A stretch of 51,185 bases of DNA from Lachnospiraceae bacterium. GTDB lineage: Bacteria > Bacillota > Clostridia > Lachnospirales > Lachnospiraceae. Below the pieces are notes generated by a model. The model saw only the letters and a list, made by a program, of their open reading frames with translations, did no database searches and was not told where the DNA came from. Numbering within the stretch: position 1 is the stretch's first letter; each line of letters starts with the position of its first letter. The stretch covers positions 1-51,185 of the forward strand of contig JAILRP010000015.1 of assembly GCA_024698075.1 (NCBI GenBank). Direction: 5' to 3'. Positions 32,634-41,671 of the stretch are shown here, one piece after another. The position numbers were made by a program, and so were the translations under genes.

Positions 32634-34492
32634 GGCAGAACATCCGCCTGCACATTCCCTGACAGCAGCTCCATCGCCTCGGTATATCCGGCAAAACCGT
32701 GTCCTGTTATCGTGGCACGGACATACTGCCTGATGTAGCTTGTCTGACGAAAATCCTCCCTTGAACCGACATCCGATATATGTACTTCGACCGCAGGTAT
32801 CCCAACGGCCTTTAAGGCATCAAGGATCGCAACCGATGTATGCGTGTATGCCCCGGGATTGATGACTATGCCGTTATACATGCCGTATGCCTGTTGGATT
32901 ATGTCAACCAGATCGCCTTCATGGTTGCTCTGATAAAATCTCACGCAAATGCCGAGCTCTTCTGCCTTCTTCCGACACAACCGCATAAGATCGTCATACG
33001 TATTACTGCCGTATATATCAGGTTCCCTGATCCCAAGCATGTTAAGGTTGGGGCCGTTTATTATGAGTATGTTCATGCATCCATCCCTTTTGACAAGATT
33101 TTCTTCCGCAGACCGGTTTGGAATATTATGTAAACCAGCGCCTCCGATTTCATTTCCTCCGGTTCTGTTTTCTCCGGCACCGCCCGGTCTAATTCTATCT
33201 CCGGCCAGTTCATGCGCAACAGTATCGGCGACGGATCCCACATCGCCCTCCACATTTACCGCAAATTCGCAGTTCGCAAGGTAGATCGGAAGCCTTCTGT
33301 AATAAAGCCCCTTCAGGTTCTCACTGCCCTCAGAGAGCGGCCTGTCGCGGGTCGCAAGCTCCTCAAGCTTCCTGTTGAGGAAAACCGTCCTGCCGTTTAA
33401 TGACAGCATTTCCATATTCTCCGGATCGAGCACCACACCTCCGCCGGTCGCTATGACACGTCCGCCCGTCTTTGCCGCTGAACATACGGCCTTTTTCTCG
33501 AGTCTGCGGAACGTGCTCTCGCCCTTTAGCCTTATGCACTCCGACGGTTTCATGCCGTTTTCGTCCCTGAAGATCTCGTCGGTATCGGCATAGTCCAGGC
33601 CGAGTTTCTGCGCCAGGGCCTTTCCGACGGTTGATTTTCCGCTTCCGGGCATGCCTGTAAGTACTATATTACCTGTCTTTTCCCTGATAGCCCTGACCGC
33701 ACCCTCAAGGACTTCCCTGTCCGCGCCTGACATCGAGCCAACCGGATCGCTGCCGATGTCTTCTCCCATGAATAGCTTCGAGGCAAAAAAACCCTGGGCC
33801 ACGAGCATCGGAAGCCCGCAGACGGAAGCTATCCCTTTCTTTTTAGCTCTGTATGCAAGCCTTGTGCTGAGGGGATTGTAGATGACATCAATATATGCTT
33901 TTAGGTTAACATAACTATTACTTATGTCTATCGGCATCCTGTCAATGTCCGGATACATCCCGATAGGCGTCGTATTCACGAGAATATCGCATTCATCATA
34001 TTTTCCGTCATATCCGACATAGCTTGCCGGGCATGGTATGTTAAGCCCCATGTCCGAAGGATGCCTTGATACGACCGTGATATGCGCCGCGCCAAGCCTT
34101 CCGGCAGTATATGCGGCAGTCCGGCATGTTCCGCCGCTCCCGAGGATGGTGACTTTTGCCCCCGAAAAGCTTATGCCTGCGGAAGATGCCATATACTCGA
34201 ACCCGTATGTGTCGGTATTATAGCCCTTTACCCCGTCGGCTGTCCGAACCAGCGTATTGACGCAGCCGATGTCAGAAGCCACTTCATCGGGCAGGCAGTG
34301 GGACATCGCGGTCTCCTTATAGGGAATGGTGACGTTTACCGCGTCAAAATCCGCCCTCTCAAAAAAGTCATCTATGTCACCGCGTCCTATCTCGATGAGT
34401 CCGTATTCATAATTTCCAAATGCCTTATGCAGCATGGGCGAAAAACTGTGTCCGAGCTTCTCACCCACCAGGCCGTATCTGTATCTTCCCAT
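32630..34492 (-). CDS. Trifunctional AroE-AroK-AroQ fusion (shikimate pathway)
   Basis: 620 aa with three enzymes in one frame. Residues 1 to about 265, shikimate dehydrogenase: GEKLGHSFSPMLH, VTIPYKE (catalytic Lys), NTDTYGFEYM (catalytic Asp), and a GSGGTCRTA nucleotide loop. About 277-430, shikimate kinase: P-loop GMPGSGKST, DTDEIF, and GGGVVLD. A 40-residue Gly/Asn/Glu linker follows. Residues 473-620, type II 3-dehydroquinate dehydratase: INGPNLNMLG, NPGAYTHTS, VEVHISD. Dehydratase, dehydrogenase and kinase are consecutive steps, though encoded in the order E-K-Q. Met473 has AAGGG about 9 nt upstream, so a separate AroQ might also be made. Last gene of the aro operon; AGGAG ribosome binding site. 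Confidence 0.93.
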   Translation of the reverse strand: MGRYRYGLVGEKLGHSFSPMLHKAFGNYEYGLIEIGRGDIDDFFERADFDAVNVTIPYKETAMSHCLPDEVASDIGCVNTLVRTADGVKGYNTDTYGFEYMASSAGISFSGAKVTILGSGGTCRTAAYTAGRLGAAHITVVSRHPSDMGLNIPCPASYVGYDGKYDECDILVNTTPIGMYPDIDRMPIDISNSYVNLKAYIDVIYNPLSTRLAYRAKKKGIASVCGLPMLVAQGFFASKLFMGEDIGSDPVGSMSGADREVLEGAVRAIREKTGNIVLTGMPGSGKSTVGKALAQKLGLDYADTDEIFRDENGMKPSECIRLKGESTFRRLEKKAVCSAAKTGGRVIATGGGVVLDPENMEMLSLNGRTVFLNRKLEELATRDRPLSEGSENLKGLYYRRLPIYLANCEFAVNVEGDVGSVADTVAHELAGDRIRPGGAGENRTGGNEIGGAGLHNIPNRSAEENLVKRDGCMNILIINGPNLNMLGIREPDIYGSNTYDDLMRLCRKKAEELGICVRFYQSNHEGDLVDIIQQAYGMYNGIVINPGAYTHTSVAILDALKAVGIPAVEVHISDVGSREDFRQTSYIRQYVRATITGHGFAGYTEAMELLSGNVQADVLP

Positions 34493-34537
34493 TTATGCTC
34501 CTGTGGCACGAGGCCGAAAAACGATCCTCATAACATA

Positions 34538-35605
34538 TCATTCAACCATCAGATCCATCAGCACAAGCGCCGTCATCGCCTCAACGCACGGCAGGACGCG
34601 CGGCACTATGCAGGCATCATGCCTTCCCTCGATCTGAAGGGTGCACTCTTCCATCTTTTCAAGGTCCACCGACCTCTGGGGTCTGTATATCGACGGCGTG
34701 GGCTTTACCGCAACGCGGAAGACCACCGGCATCCCGTTTGTAATTCCGCCCTGTATTCCGCCGGAATTGTTGGTGATGCACGATACCTTCCCGTCCCTTA
34801 AGCAGAACCCGTCATTGCTCTTCGAGCCGTAATCGGAGCACACGCCGAACCCCTCTCCGAACTCTATCCCCTTTATCGCGGGGATCCCGAACATCCCATA
34901 GGAAATGGCGGATTCGACACTGTCGTATATGGGATCTCCGATCCCTGCCGGAACGCCAGTAACCTTGCATTCAATGCATCCGCCGACCGAATCGCCCTCT
35001 GCGCTTACGGCTTCCATGAGCCTTACCATCTCATCGCCCGCAGTTCCCGACACGACCGGAAGCACATGGTCCGCAAGCTGCGGCACATTATCCGTTACGG
35101 GATCGAACGGCTCATCCTTCACATCGCCCACGGACAGCATGTGGGCCCGTATCCTGATGCCCCGCCTTTCGAGTATCTGCAGGCAGAGCGCCCCGGCAAA
35201 GCACATCGGGAGCGTCATCCTTCCGGAGAAAAATCCTCCCCCGGACATGTCGACAGTATCCCCGTACTTAACATATGCAACATAATCGGCATGCGACGGC
35301 CGCGGGATGCTGCGCATCTTTTTATAGTCGCCCGGCCTTGCGTTCGCATTCACAAACCTTGCCTCGACATCCCCGCCGGTAAGCAGCCCGTCCTCGATCC
35401 CGCATATGACATGCGGCTCGTCCTTTTCCTTGCGTGCGGTCGTATAGCGGGCATTCCCGCCCTGCCTCCTTCGGAGAAAATCATTCACGGCCGCAAGGTC
35501 CGCCGGCTCTCCCTTCGGAAGTCCGCTGACTTTTACGGTTATCGCCTCGGAATGTGAAGCACCCGAAACCTCGATCTTAACTTTTTTTCCAAGCACAAAC
35601 GACAT
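34538..35605 (-). CDS. aroC: Chorismate synthase
   Basis: 355 aa. N-terminus GKKVKIEVSGASHSEAI matches the family (GxSHS); further motifs are RRQGGNARYTTARKEKDEP, HADYVAYVKYGD and CITNNSGGIQGGITNGMP. It converts EPSP to chorismate using reduced FMN. It lies 45 nt before the aroEKQ fusion; GGAG ribosome binding site. A copy of the TTATGTAAAC motif lies in the gap to aroA (35638). Confidence 0.96.
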   Translation of the reverse strand: MSFVLGKKVKIEVSGASHSEAITVKVSGLPKGEPADLAAVNDFLRRRQGGNARYTTARKEKDEPHVICGIEDGLLTGGDVEARFVNANARPGDYKKMRSIPRPSHADYVAYVKYGDTVDMSGGGFFSGRMTLPMCFAGALCLQILERRGIRIRAHMLSVGDVKDEPFDPVTDNVPQLADHVLPVVSGTAGDEMVRLMEAVSAEGDSVGGCIECKVTGVPAGIGDPIYDSVESAISYGMFGIPAIKGIEFGEGFGVCSDYGSKSNDGFCLRDGKVSCITNNSGGIQGGITNGMPVVFRVAVKPTPSIYRPQRSVDLEKMEECTLQIEGRHDACIVPRVLPCVEAMTALVLMDLMVE

Positions 35606-35661
35606 ATCATATCTCCAACATCCATACCGGAAGTGTAGTTTACATAACTTTATTCCCGCCT

Positions 35662-37056
35662 TCAGTCTGCTCTGGTTGACATAATTCCCATCTTCTCAAT
35701 GAGATCAAAAAAACCCGGATACGACTTATTTACCGCATCGGCGCCCTTTATGACCACATCCTCATCCTCGGAGAAAGCAAGAGCTGCGGCAGCCATTGCG
35801 ATCCTGTGGTCGTTGAAGCTGTCGGCCGTTATCACGGCTCCGGACCCAGAAACGGCGGAGGAATTCGCTACATCCGGTCTCTCGGCCGATGCTTTCCCGG
35901 GCCATCCGTATACTGTCATGTTCTCGTGGCCACCTTCTGATGTTATGTCAACCTTTACGGATACTGCCGCCAAAAGCTCACTGACGGCTCTTACCCTGTC
36001 GCATTCCTTTATCCTGAGTCTCTCGACATTCCTGAAGGTGCTCGCGCCATCCGAATATGCCGCCAGAACCGCAAGCGCCGGGACAAGGTCGGGTATCTGC
36101 GAGCAGTCAATGTCAACAGGAACTTCCGGCCGCGAGCTTACCGTATAGGCAGCGCTCTCTTCACCCGAAGCACTGATATTTATCCCAAACTTCTCAAATA
36201 TCGAAACCGCCGCGCGGTCTCCCTGGATGCTCCCAGGATCGAGGCCATCCACAGTAAAGTCGGGAAACAGCCGGCCGCACCCGAGGGAAGCCACCGCCAT
36301 GACATATGCGGCGTTCGACCAGTCCCCCTCGGCCTTTATGATTTTTCCATCTGCAGGGCAGGTCCCCGGATCACCGGAAGCCTCCGCAGGATATACCTTA
36401 AAACCGTCACCGGTCTTTTCGATCCTGACCCCGAACCTTGCAAGCACATCGACCGTCATTTCAACATATGCGGCCGATTCGAGCGTGCCCTCTATGCTGA
36501 TGGCAGACGTTCCGCCTAGCAGCGGCAGAGCGAAAAGAAGTCCCGAGATGAACTGGGACGATACATTTCCGGGTATTTTATAGCATCCGGGCTTCGGCTT
36601 ATTGCTCACGGTTATCGGAAGCATGTCAGAAGACACGGACACACCGGCATCCCGGAGGACATCACAGAGCGGTCCCATCGGCCTTTCCGGAAGCCTTCCC
36701 GAACCTGTGAGCGTTACGGACTTTCCGAAAAGCGAAGCCGCGGGAAGCAGAAACCTTGCGGTGGACCCGCTCTCCGCACAGAATACTTCACGCACCCCAT
36801 CCGGACACTCTTTAAGCGTCCCTGCCGTCTCTATCACGTATCTTCCGCCGTCCGCCTCAGATATGCGCACATCAGCACCGAGCGAATTCAGCGCGCCGGC
36901 CGTTGCCTTCATATCCTCCGACAGGATGTTCGTCACAACCTTAGTCCCGGAACCGTAAAGCGCGGAAGCTATCAGCAGCCTGTGCACATATGATTTTGAA
37001 GATATGGCCTCGGCAGACCGTACCGAAGGCTTTCCCTTTGTGAGCCTAAGATCCAT
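35662..37056 (-). CDS. aroA: 3-phosphoshikimate 1-carboxyvinyltransferase (EPSP synthase)
   Basis: 464 aa, somewhat longer than the usual about 430. Motifs: KSYVHRLLIASAL (PEP/S3P-binding Lys/Arg region) at about 21, ESGSTARFLLPAA at about 92, SSQFISGLLFALPLL, and RIKECDRVRA with DSFNDHRIAMAAA near the C-terminus. A Ser/Gly/Ala-rich insertion (about 395-410) accounts for part of the extra length. Adjacent to tyrA with no gap; GGAAGGG ribosome binding site. Motif copies at 35675 and 35943. Confidence 0.95.
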   Translation of the reverse strand: MDLRLTKGKPSVRSAEAISSKSYVHRLLIASALYGSGTKVVTNILSEDMKATAGALNSLGADVRISEADGGRYVIETAGTLKECPDGVREVFCAESGSTARFLLPAASLFGKSVTLTGSGRLPERPMGPLCDVLRDAGVSVSSDMLPITVSNKPKPGCYKIPGNVSSQFISGLLFALPLLGGTSAISIEGTLESAAYVEMTVDVLARFGVRIEKTGDGFKVYPAEASGDPGTCPADGKIIKAEGDWSNAAYVMAVASLGCGRLFPDFTVDGLDPGSIQGDRAAVSIFEKFGINISASGEESAAYTVSSRPEVPVDIDCSQIPDLVPALAVLAAYSDGASTFRNVERLRIKECDRVRAVSELLAAVSVKVDITSEGGHENMTVYGWPGKASAERPDVANSSAVSGSGAVITADSFNDHRIAMAAAALAFSEDEDVVIKGADAVNKSYPGFFDLIEKMGIMSTRAD

Positions 37057-37899
37057 CTATATCCCTTCCGCGGCATTGTCCCTCTCCTTGCGCACCCTGC
37101 CGTCCGCAAGAAGCTTTACGAGCGCATCCCTGTTGCGCTCTTCGATCGCATCGTCAAATTCCTTCAGATGCTCCGATATCTGTCTTATCTCACGCAGTAT
37201 GTCGTCACGGTTCGCAAGGAACAGGTCTGCCCACATGTTCTCATTGAGCAGTGCGACCCTTGTCATGTCCTTGAACGATCCGGCCGAGAATCCGTACCGC
37301 ACATCGAGCGTCGGGCTTTTGATATATGCGCTCGATACGACATGGGCAAGCTGCGAGGTGAACGCTATCACCCTGTCATGCTCATCCGCCGTAGTGATCT
37401 TTACCTGCGAAAATCCAAGCTTCGGGAAAATTCCGCATGCCTCATCAACCGCCGCGCTGTCGGTGAATTCGTCTGTACACAGTATCATCGAAGCTCCGAC
37501 AAAAAGGTCAGCGCACGCGTTTTCATATCCGGACACTTCCTTCCCCGCCATGGGATGTCCGCCTATGAAGCGAAGCCCCATTACGGAAAGCCTTTCGGAA
37601 AGTGCGGAGCATATCATCTTTTTTACCCCGGTGCAGTCGACCACAATACATCCGGCCGGAAGCTTCGGTGCTGTCTCCAATATTATGTCAACCACATCTA
37701 GCGGATACAGAGCCACCATCAGCATGCCGATATCCCCGTAATGGTCCTCAAGCCTTCCGGACAGAACGCCGTCCTTTAATGCCGATTCCACCACGTCAGC
37801 AGATGCATCAGAGCCGTATACCTTATAGCCGGCCGCCTCAGCGGCCTTTGCCATCGATCCGCCTATGAGCCCGAGGCCTATGATCCCGACTGCATTCAT
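37057..37899 (-). CDS. tyrA: Prephenate dehydrogenase
   Basis: 280 aa. NAD-binding GIIGLGLIGGSMAKA at residue 5; VDCTGVKK and FIGGHPMAGKE with the catalytic His near residue 110; the C-terminal helical dimerisation domain has FSAGSFKDMTRVA. It makes 4-hydroxyphenylpyruvate for tyrosine. No ACT domain, so feedback is probably not at this enzyme. A 4-nt ATGA overlap with aroF upstream. Motif copy at 37683. Confidence 0.94.
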   Translation of the reverse strand: MNAVGIIGLGLIGGSMAKAAEAAGYKVYGSDASADVVESALKDGVLSGRLEDHYGDIGMLMVALYPLDVVDIILETAPKLPAGCIVVDCTGVKKMICSALSERLSVMGLRFIGGHPMAGKEVSGYENACADLFVGASMILCTDEFTDSAAVDEACGIFPKLGFSQVKITTADEHDRVIAFTSQLAHVVSSAYIKSPTLDVRYGFSAGSFKDMTRVALLNENMWADLFLANRDDILREIRQISEHLKEFDDAIEERNRDALVKLLADGRVRKERDNAAEGI

Positions 37900-38906
37900 A
37901 ATCCGGCGACTGCCTCCCTGACCTTGTCAAGCCCTGCGGAAAGCGAGGCGAATGCCTCAGGCGTGATGGACTGCTGTCCGTCGCACCACGCGTTCTCAGG
38001 GTCATTATGTACTTCAACTATTATGCCGTCCGCGCCCGCCGCGGCAGCTCCCAATGAAACCGACTTCACGTATTTCGAAAATCCCGTCGAGTGCGAAGGA
38101 TCCACGATTATCGGAAGATGCGTCTTTTCCTTGAGCACGGGGATCACGGATATATCAAGCGTATTTCTCGTTGCCGTCTCGAATGTCCTTATGCCGCGCT
38201 CGCAGAGGATGACCTTCTCATTTCCTCCGGCCATTATGTATTCGGCGCTCATCAGAAGCTCGGAGACGGTGTTTGCAAGTCCCCTCTTTAAGAGAATGGG
38301 CTTATCTATCGTTCCGAGTTCCTTGAGGAGCCTGAAGTTCTGCATGTTTCTGGCGCCGACCTGGATGACGTCAACATCCTCGAACAGGTCGAGGTCTGTA
38401 AGCTCCATGATCTCGGTCACTATCGGAAGGCCGGTTGCCTTCTTGGCTTCGAGCAGGTAGTCTATGCCCGTCTTTCCGAGTCCCTGGAACGCATATGGCG
38501 AAGTCCTCGGCTTGAAAGCCCCGCCGCGCAGCATGTGCGCTCCCGCCTTCTTGACAGACTGTGCGATACCCGTGATCTGGTCGATAGTCTCGACCGAGCA
38601 GGGACCTGCGATCTTAACGAAGTTTCCTCCTCCGATCTTAACATCGCCGACCGTGATGACAGAATCCATCGGATGGAATTTCCTGTTGGCGGCCTTGTAA
38701 GGCTCCTGAATGCGCTTTACGCTCTCTACTATGTCGAGCGCGCTCACCGCATCGATGTCCACTTTTGAAGTGTCACCGACCAGTCCGAGGATCGTGGATT
38801 TTTCACCGCGGCTTTCGTGTATGTCGAGTCCGAGGTCGTCCTTTATCCATGATTCAAGCTTCTGATATTTCTTTTCATCTGCATTGGGTTTTAATACAAT
38901 GATCAT
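37896..38906 (-). CDS. aroF: 3-deoxy-7-phosphoheptulonate synthase (type I-beta)
   Basis: 336 aa. N-terminal ferredoxin-like regulatory domain (about 1-70, MIIVLKPNADEKKYQKLESW), then the catalytic barrel with KIAGPCSVET, MLRGGAFKPRTSPY, and DPSHSTGFSKYV. This Thermotoga-like subtype is usually inhibited by tyrosine or phenylalanine through the N-terminal domain. It makes DAHP, the entry to the shikimate pathway, and is the first gene of the operon aroF-tyrA-aroA-aroC-aroEKQ. AAAGG ribosome binding site; no T-box seen. Confidence 0.95.
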   Translation of the reverse strand: MIIVLKPNADEKKYQKLESWIKDDLGLDIHESRGEKSTILGLVGDTSKVDIDAVSALDIVESVKRIQEPYKAANRKFHPMDSVITVGDVKIGGGNFVKIAGPCSVETIDQITGIAQSVKKAGAHMLRGGAFKPRTSPYAFQGLGKTGIDYLLEAKKATGLPIVTEIMELTDLDLFEDVDVIQVGARNMQNFRLLKELGTIDKPILLKRGLANTVSELLMSAEYIMAGGNEKVILCERGIRTFETATRNTLDISVIPVLKEKTHLPIIVDPSHSTGFSKYVKSVSLGAAAAGADGIIVEVHNDPENAWCDGQQSITPEAFASLSAGLDKVREAVAGL

Positions 38907-38971
38907 GATATTGCCTTTCTGTTTATGATTTTCGCGGAGCGCTTTCGCGCTTTAACGCTTTTAACCACTAA

Positions 38972-39000
38972 AGTATATAATCTGTCATCCGTCTTGTCAA
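38972..39000 (-). promoter_or_regulatory. Promoter of aro operon
   Basis: Minus strand consensus -35 TTGACA (38995-39000), 17-nt spacer, -10 TATACT (38972-38977). The about 60-nt leader holds a small AGCGC-GAAA-GCGCT hairpin but is too short for a T-box. Confidence 0.8.
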
Positions 39001-39037
39001 GAATTATAATACGGCCCTTTTGCAAATTCCATAACAA

Positions 39038-39086
39038 AACTGACCTGCTCGGGCCAGATCCTGCATCTAACCTTCGCGGGTCAGTT
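39038..39086 (-). terminator. Possible terminator after L,D-transpeptidase gene
   Basis: 8-bp arms AACTGACC / GGTCAGTT with a 33-nt GC-rich loop, followed on the minus strand by TTTTG. It lies between the transpeptidase stop and the aro promoter. Confidence 0.4.
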
Positions 39087-39106
39087 CTGTATAAAAATGC
39101 CGCATA

Positions 39107-39742
39107 TCACATCAGCTGATTGACTACCGCATTGTACGGCGATCTCGGATCGGTATCGGTCGGATCCCATCCCCTCGTCACCTTGTTGTTCTCATCTATC
39201 TTGATGATAGGATTCGTGAGCTCATATAATATTCCCGGATCTTTTACAACCTGAACAACGGTTCCCGGTGAAGTATTTTCATATATCCACTTCGCGTCTG
39301 CGAGCGCGAGCCTGCAGCACCCCATCGACGCAGGCGTCCCGAGCTTGTTAAACTGCCTGTATTCGAGCGAGTCGGGCGAGTGCCTGTAATACGGCACCGA
39401 ATGCATCAGCTCATGCTGATTGAACCTTACCGCATACCTCGAATAGCAGTTTCCGTTCATAAGATGCCAGTCGTAATAATTGCTCGTCTTGTACGTTCCC
39501 GTATAGGTATTTCCGCTCTTCCCGGTCGAGCAAGCCGCGACCCTCAGCGGATTGTTATCATGGTCAAACGCGATCACCTGCTCGGTGGCAGTGTTTATCA
39601 TGATGTAGCTGATCGGCGACGGAATGATCGATGTCAGAATGCCGGTTCCGGGCACCGCATTCGTCATTGCCGGCACCGTTACGGCACTTGCAATAGCCAT
39701 GACCGCGGCGGCGCATGCTATGCGGGTTAGTATTCTCCTCAT
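39107..39742 (-). CDS. L,D-transpeptidase (YkuD domain), secreted
   Basis: 211 aa. N-terminal signal peptide (RRILTRIACAAAVMAIASAV). YkuD domain with ISYIMINTATEQVIAFD at the start of the barrel, His in FNQHELMHSVPYY, and the catalytic Cys in SMGCCRLALADAKWIYENT (S-x-G-C-x-R). It likely cross-links peptidoglycan or attaches proteins to it outside the membrane. It begins 27 nt after the nucleotidase gene with AAGGAGG, so it may be co-transcribed with the nucleoside transporter operon; that link may be incidental. Confidence 0.88.
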   Translation of the reverse strand: MRRILTRIACAAAVMAIASAVTVPAMTNAVPGTGILTSIIPSPISYIMINTATEQVIAFDHDNNPLRVAACSTGKSGNTYTGTYKTSNYYDWHLMNGNCYSRYAVRFNQHELMHSVPYYRHSPDSLEYRQFNKLGTPASMGCCRLALADAKWIYENTSPGTVVQVVKDPGILYELTNPIIKIDENNKVTRGWDPTDTDPRSPYNAVVNQLM

Positions 39743-39769
39743 TAATCCCCCTCCTTATGTATGGTCTGT

Positions 39770-41671
39770 TTACCTGATCGTGATCCGCCCCTGTCCGTAC
39801 GGATCCGCATAATCATCTCCTATCACTCCCTTTAAGGAGTCATCAATATAATCTATCAGCAGCTGATTGTCAAGCCCGGCGTTCTCCGCGATGAGCTCCG
39901 CACCGTCAAATGACGTGTAGCCGTTGCCGTTCTCTATGAGAATGTAGCTGTTTCCGGCGACCGTGTACTTCCCTGCTGGGTCTATGGGCACGCCGCCCAC
40001 CTTTACATCCGAAACCCTGCGGTTCTTTCCGATCCCTGTCATCTGGACGTTCTCGTCTGCCGTGCATGTGCTCTCAACAGACGTATCCACGGAAAAAGTC
40101 ATCCCCGATACCTGCAGGAATCCCCCGTTCTCATCGGGAAGCATGTGGCAGCTCCACTCAAGGGCATCAAGAATCTGCTGCCCGGTTGCCTTAATGACCA
40201 CGGTCCTGTTGCCGAACGGATGAACGGCGATGATATCGCCGAAAGTCACATCGCCCATCGCAATGTTGGCCCGCACTCCGCCTCCGTTCACGATGCCTAT
40301 ATCCGCTCCGGTGCGTATCCTTACGGCGTCCGCGCAGAGGTCCGCGAGATTAGTCTCCCGGTTTCTCACTATCCTGACAGGAAGGCCCGCGTCATCGACT
40401 TTTTCCGGATCGGTTATCGTAAGGTTTTCCTCGGACTTTGCGACAACCTGTCCGAGCTTTTCTTCAAAAGCGGCGTTCTCCTCGCCGATCAGCCGGCTCA
40501 CATCGTTTTCTATGCCAAGCAGATACGGCAGGCTGTCGGCACCGTTATAAACCCAGATGCCTGTATCGACCGTGCCGTCGGGCTTTATATGGCTGTATCC
40601 GATCGCGTCCATCTTGGTGCCGCACGCATATCTTTCTACATCATTGCCGTTCCTGTCCTTTAAGACCATATGGTCGCTGTCGTGGCTGTGGCCGTCAAGA
40701 ATCACGTCGATGCCTTCGGTGTTGGCCGCGATGTCCATTATGCTGTATGGCTTTGATTCCTCGTTGTTTCCCACATGGGCCAGAAGATAAACATAATCGG
40801 GATCTTCCGCCCTTGCAGCGTCTACCGCCTTCTGTACCGCTCCGTAAAGCTCACTCCCGTCGCCCTGCATGAACCCGTAGATGTAGTTGCCTTCATCATC
40901 ACGGAACAGCTCCGGCGACTCGTCTGCAAGCGTCTCAGGCGTGGTAACACCGACAAAGGCAATCCTTCGCCCGCCCGCTTCTTTTATGAGATACGGCGGG
41001 AACACGAGCTTGCCTTCCTTTGTGAAGTTGCAGCTTATATACGGAAAATCGGCCATCCCGATGAGCTTATTAAACTCATCCATCCCATAGTCAAAATCAT
41101 GGTTTCCGGGGATCGCTGCATCATATTTCAGTTCGTTCATGAGCGGGACGATAGCCTCTCCGTCCGTGACCGTCCCTATCGCCTCACCCTGGAAGGCGTC
41201 GCCGTTATCGACGAGAAGAGTTTCATATCCGTTCTTCTCAAGTGTTTCGCGTACCTGCCACAGCCCCGCAAGGCCGAAGCCCTGATCGATGCCGCAGTGC
41301 ACGTCGCTCGAAAACAGTATGTACAGGTCGGAAGGCTCTTCTTCGGGAGCGGCCTCCGTATCCGCAGTTTCAGTATCTGCGGTTTCGGAAGCGCCTGTAT
41401 TCCCATCACCGGCATGCTCTGCAGAAGCTTCACCGGCCCCGGTTACCGCGGCCTCTGTACCGGAAGCCCCGGCATCTGCCGCCTTTGCATCAGCTGCATA
41501 CTCCGCCACATACTCGAGGGCCTGCATGAACTGCTCGTTTCCGGCGGCGCTGCAGCCGGTGAGCATAAGGGATGCCGATGCCAAAGCCGCTGCAAAAGCC
41601 TTACGGATCATTCTCCCAGCCATAACATTTCCAATGACATTTCCCATGCCCTTACCTTGATCCCTTGTCAT
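39770..41671 (-). CDS. 5'-nucleotidase / metallophosphatase lipoprotein
   Basis: 633 aa. Lipoprotein signal with Cys in LMLTGC, then about 70 residues rich in Ala, Glu and Thr (a spacer). Metallophosphatase domain: SSDVHCG (DxH), VDNGDAFQG, PGNHDFDYG and ILDGHSHDSDH. C-terminal 5'-nucleotidase domain: RETNLADLCADAVR, VNGGGVRANI and HPFGN. It probably removes phosphate from nucleotides outside the cell. It follows the permease genes of BMP system 2 with a 20-nt overlap, so its nucleoside product can be taken up by the co-encoded transporter. Start: ATG 41671 has AAGGA at 7 nt; ATG 41647 is an alternative giving a shorter signal region. Confidence 0.92.
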   Translation of the reverse strand: MTRDQGKGMGNVIGNVMAGRMIRKAFAAALASASLMLTGCSAAGNEQFMQALEYVAEYAADAKAADAGASGTEAAVTGAGEASAEHAGDGNTGASETADTETADTEAAPEEEPSDLYILFSSDVHCGIDQGFGLAGLWQVRETLEKNGYETLLVDNGDAFQGEAIGTVTDGEAIVPLMNELKYDAAIPGNHDFDYGMDEFNKLIGMADFPYISCNFTKEGKLVFPPYLIKEAGGRRIAFVGVTTPETLADESPELFRDDEGNYIYGFMQGDGSELYGAVQKAVDAARAEDPDYVYLLAHVGNNEESKPYSIMDIAANTEGIDVILDGHSHDSDHMVLKDRNGNDVERYACGTKMDAIGYSHIKPDGTVDTGIWVYNGADSLPYLLGIENDVSRLIGEENAAFEEKLGQVVAKSEENLTITDPEKVDDAGLPVRIVRNRETNLADLCADAVRIRTGADIGIVNGGGVRANIAMGDVTFGDIIAVHPFGNRTVVIKATGQQILDALEWSCHMLPDENGGFLQVSGMTFSVDTSVESTCTADENVQMTGIGKNRRVSDVKVGGVPIDPAGKYTVAGNSYILIENGNGYTSFDGAELIAENAGLDNQLLIDYIDDSLKGVIGDDYADPYGQGRITIR

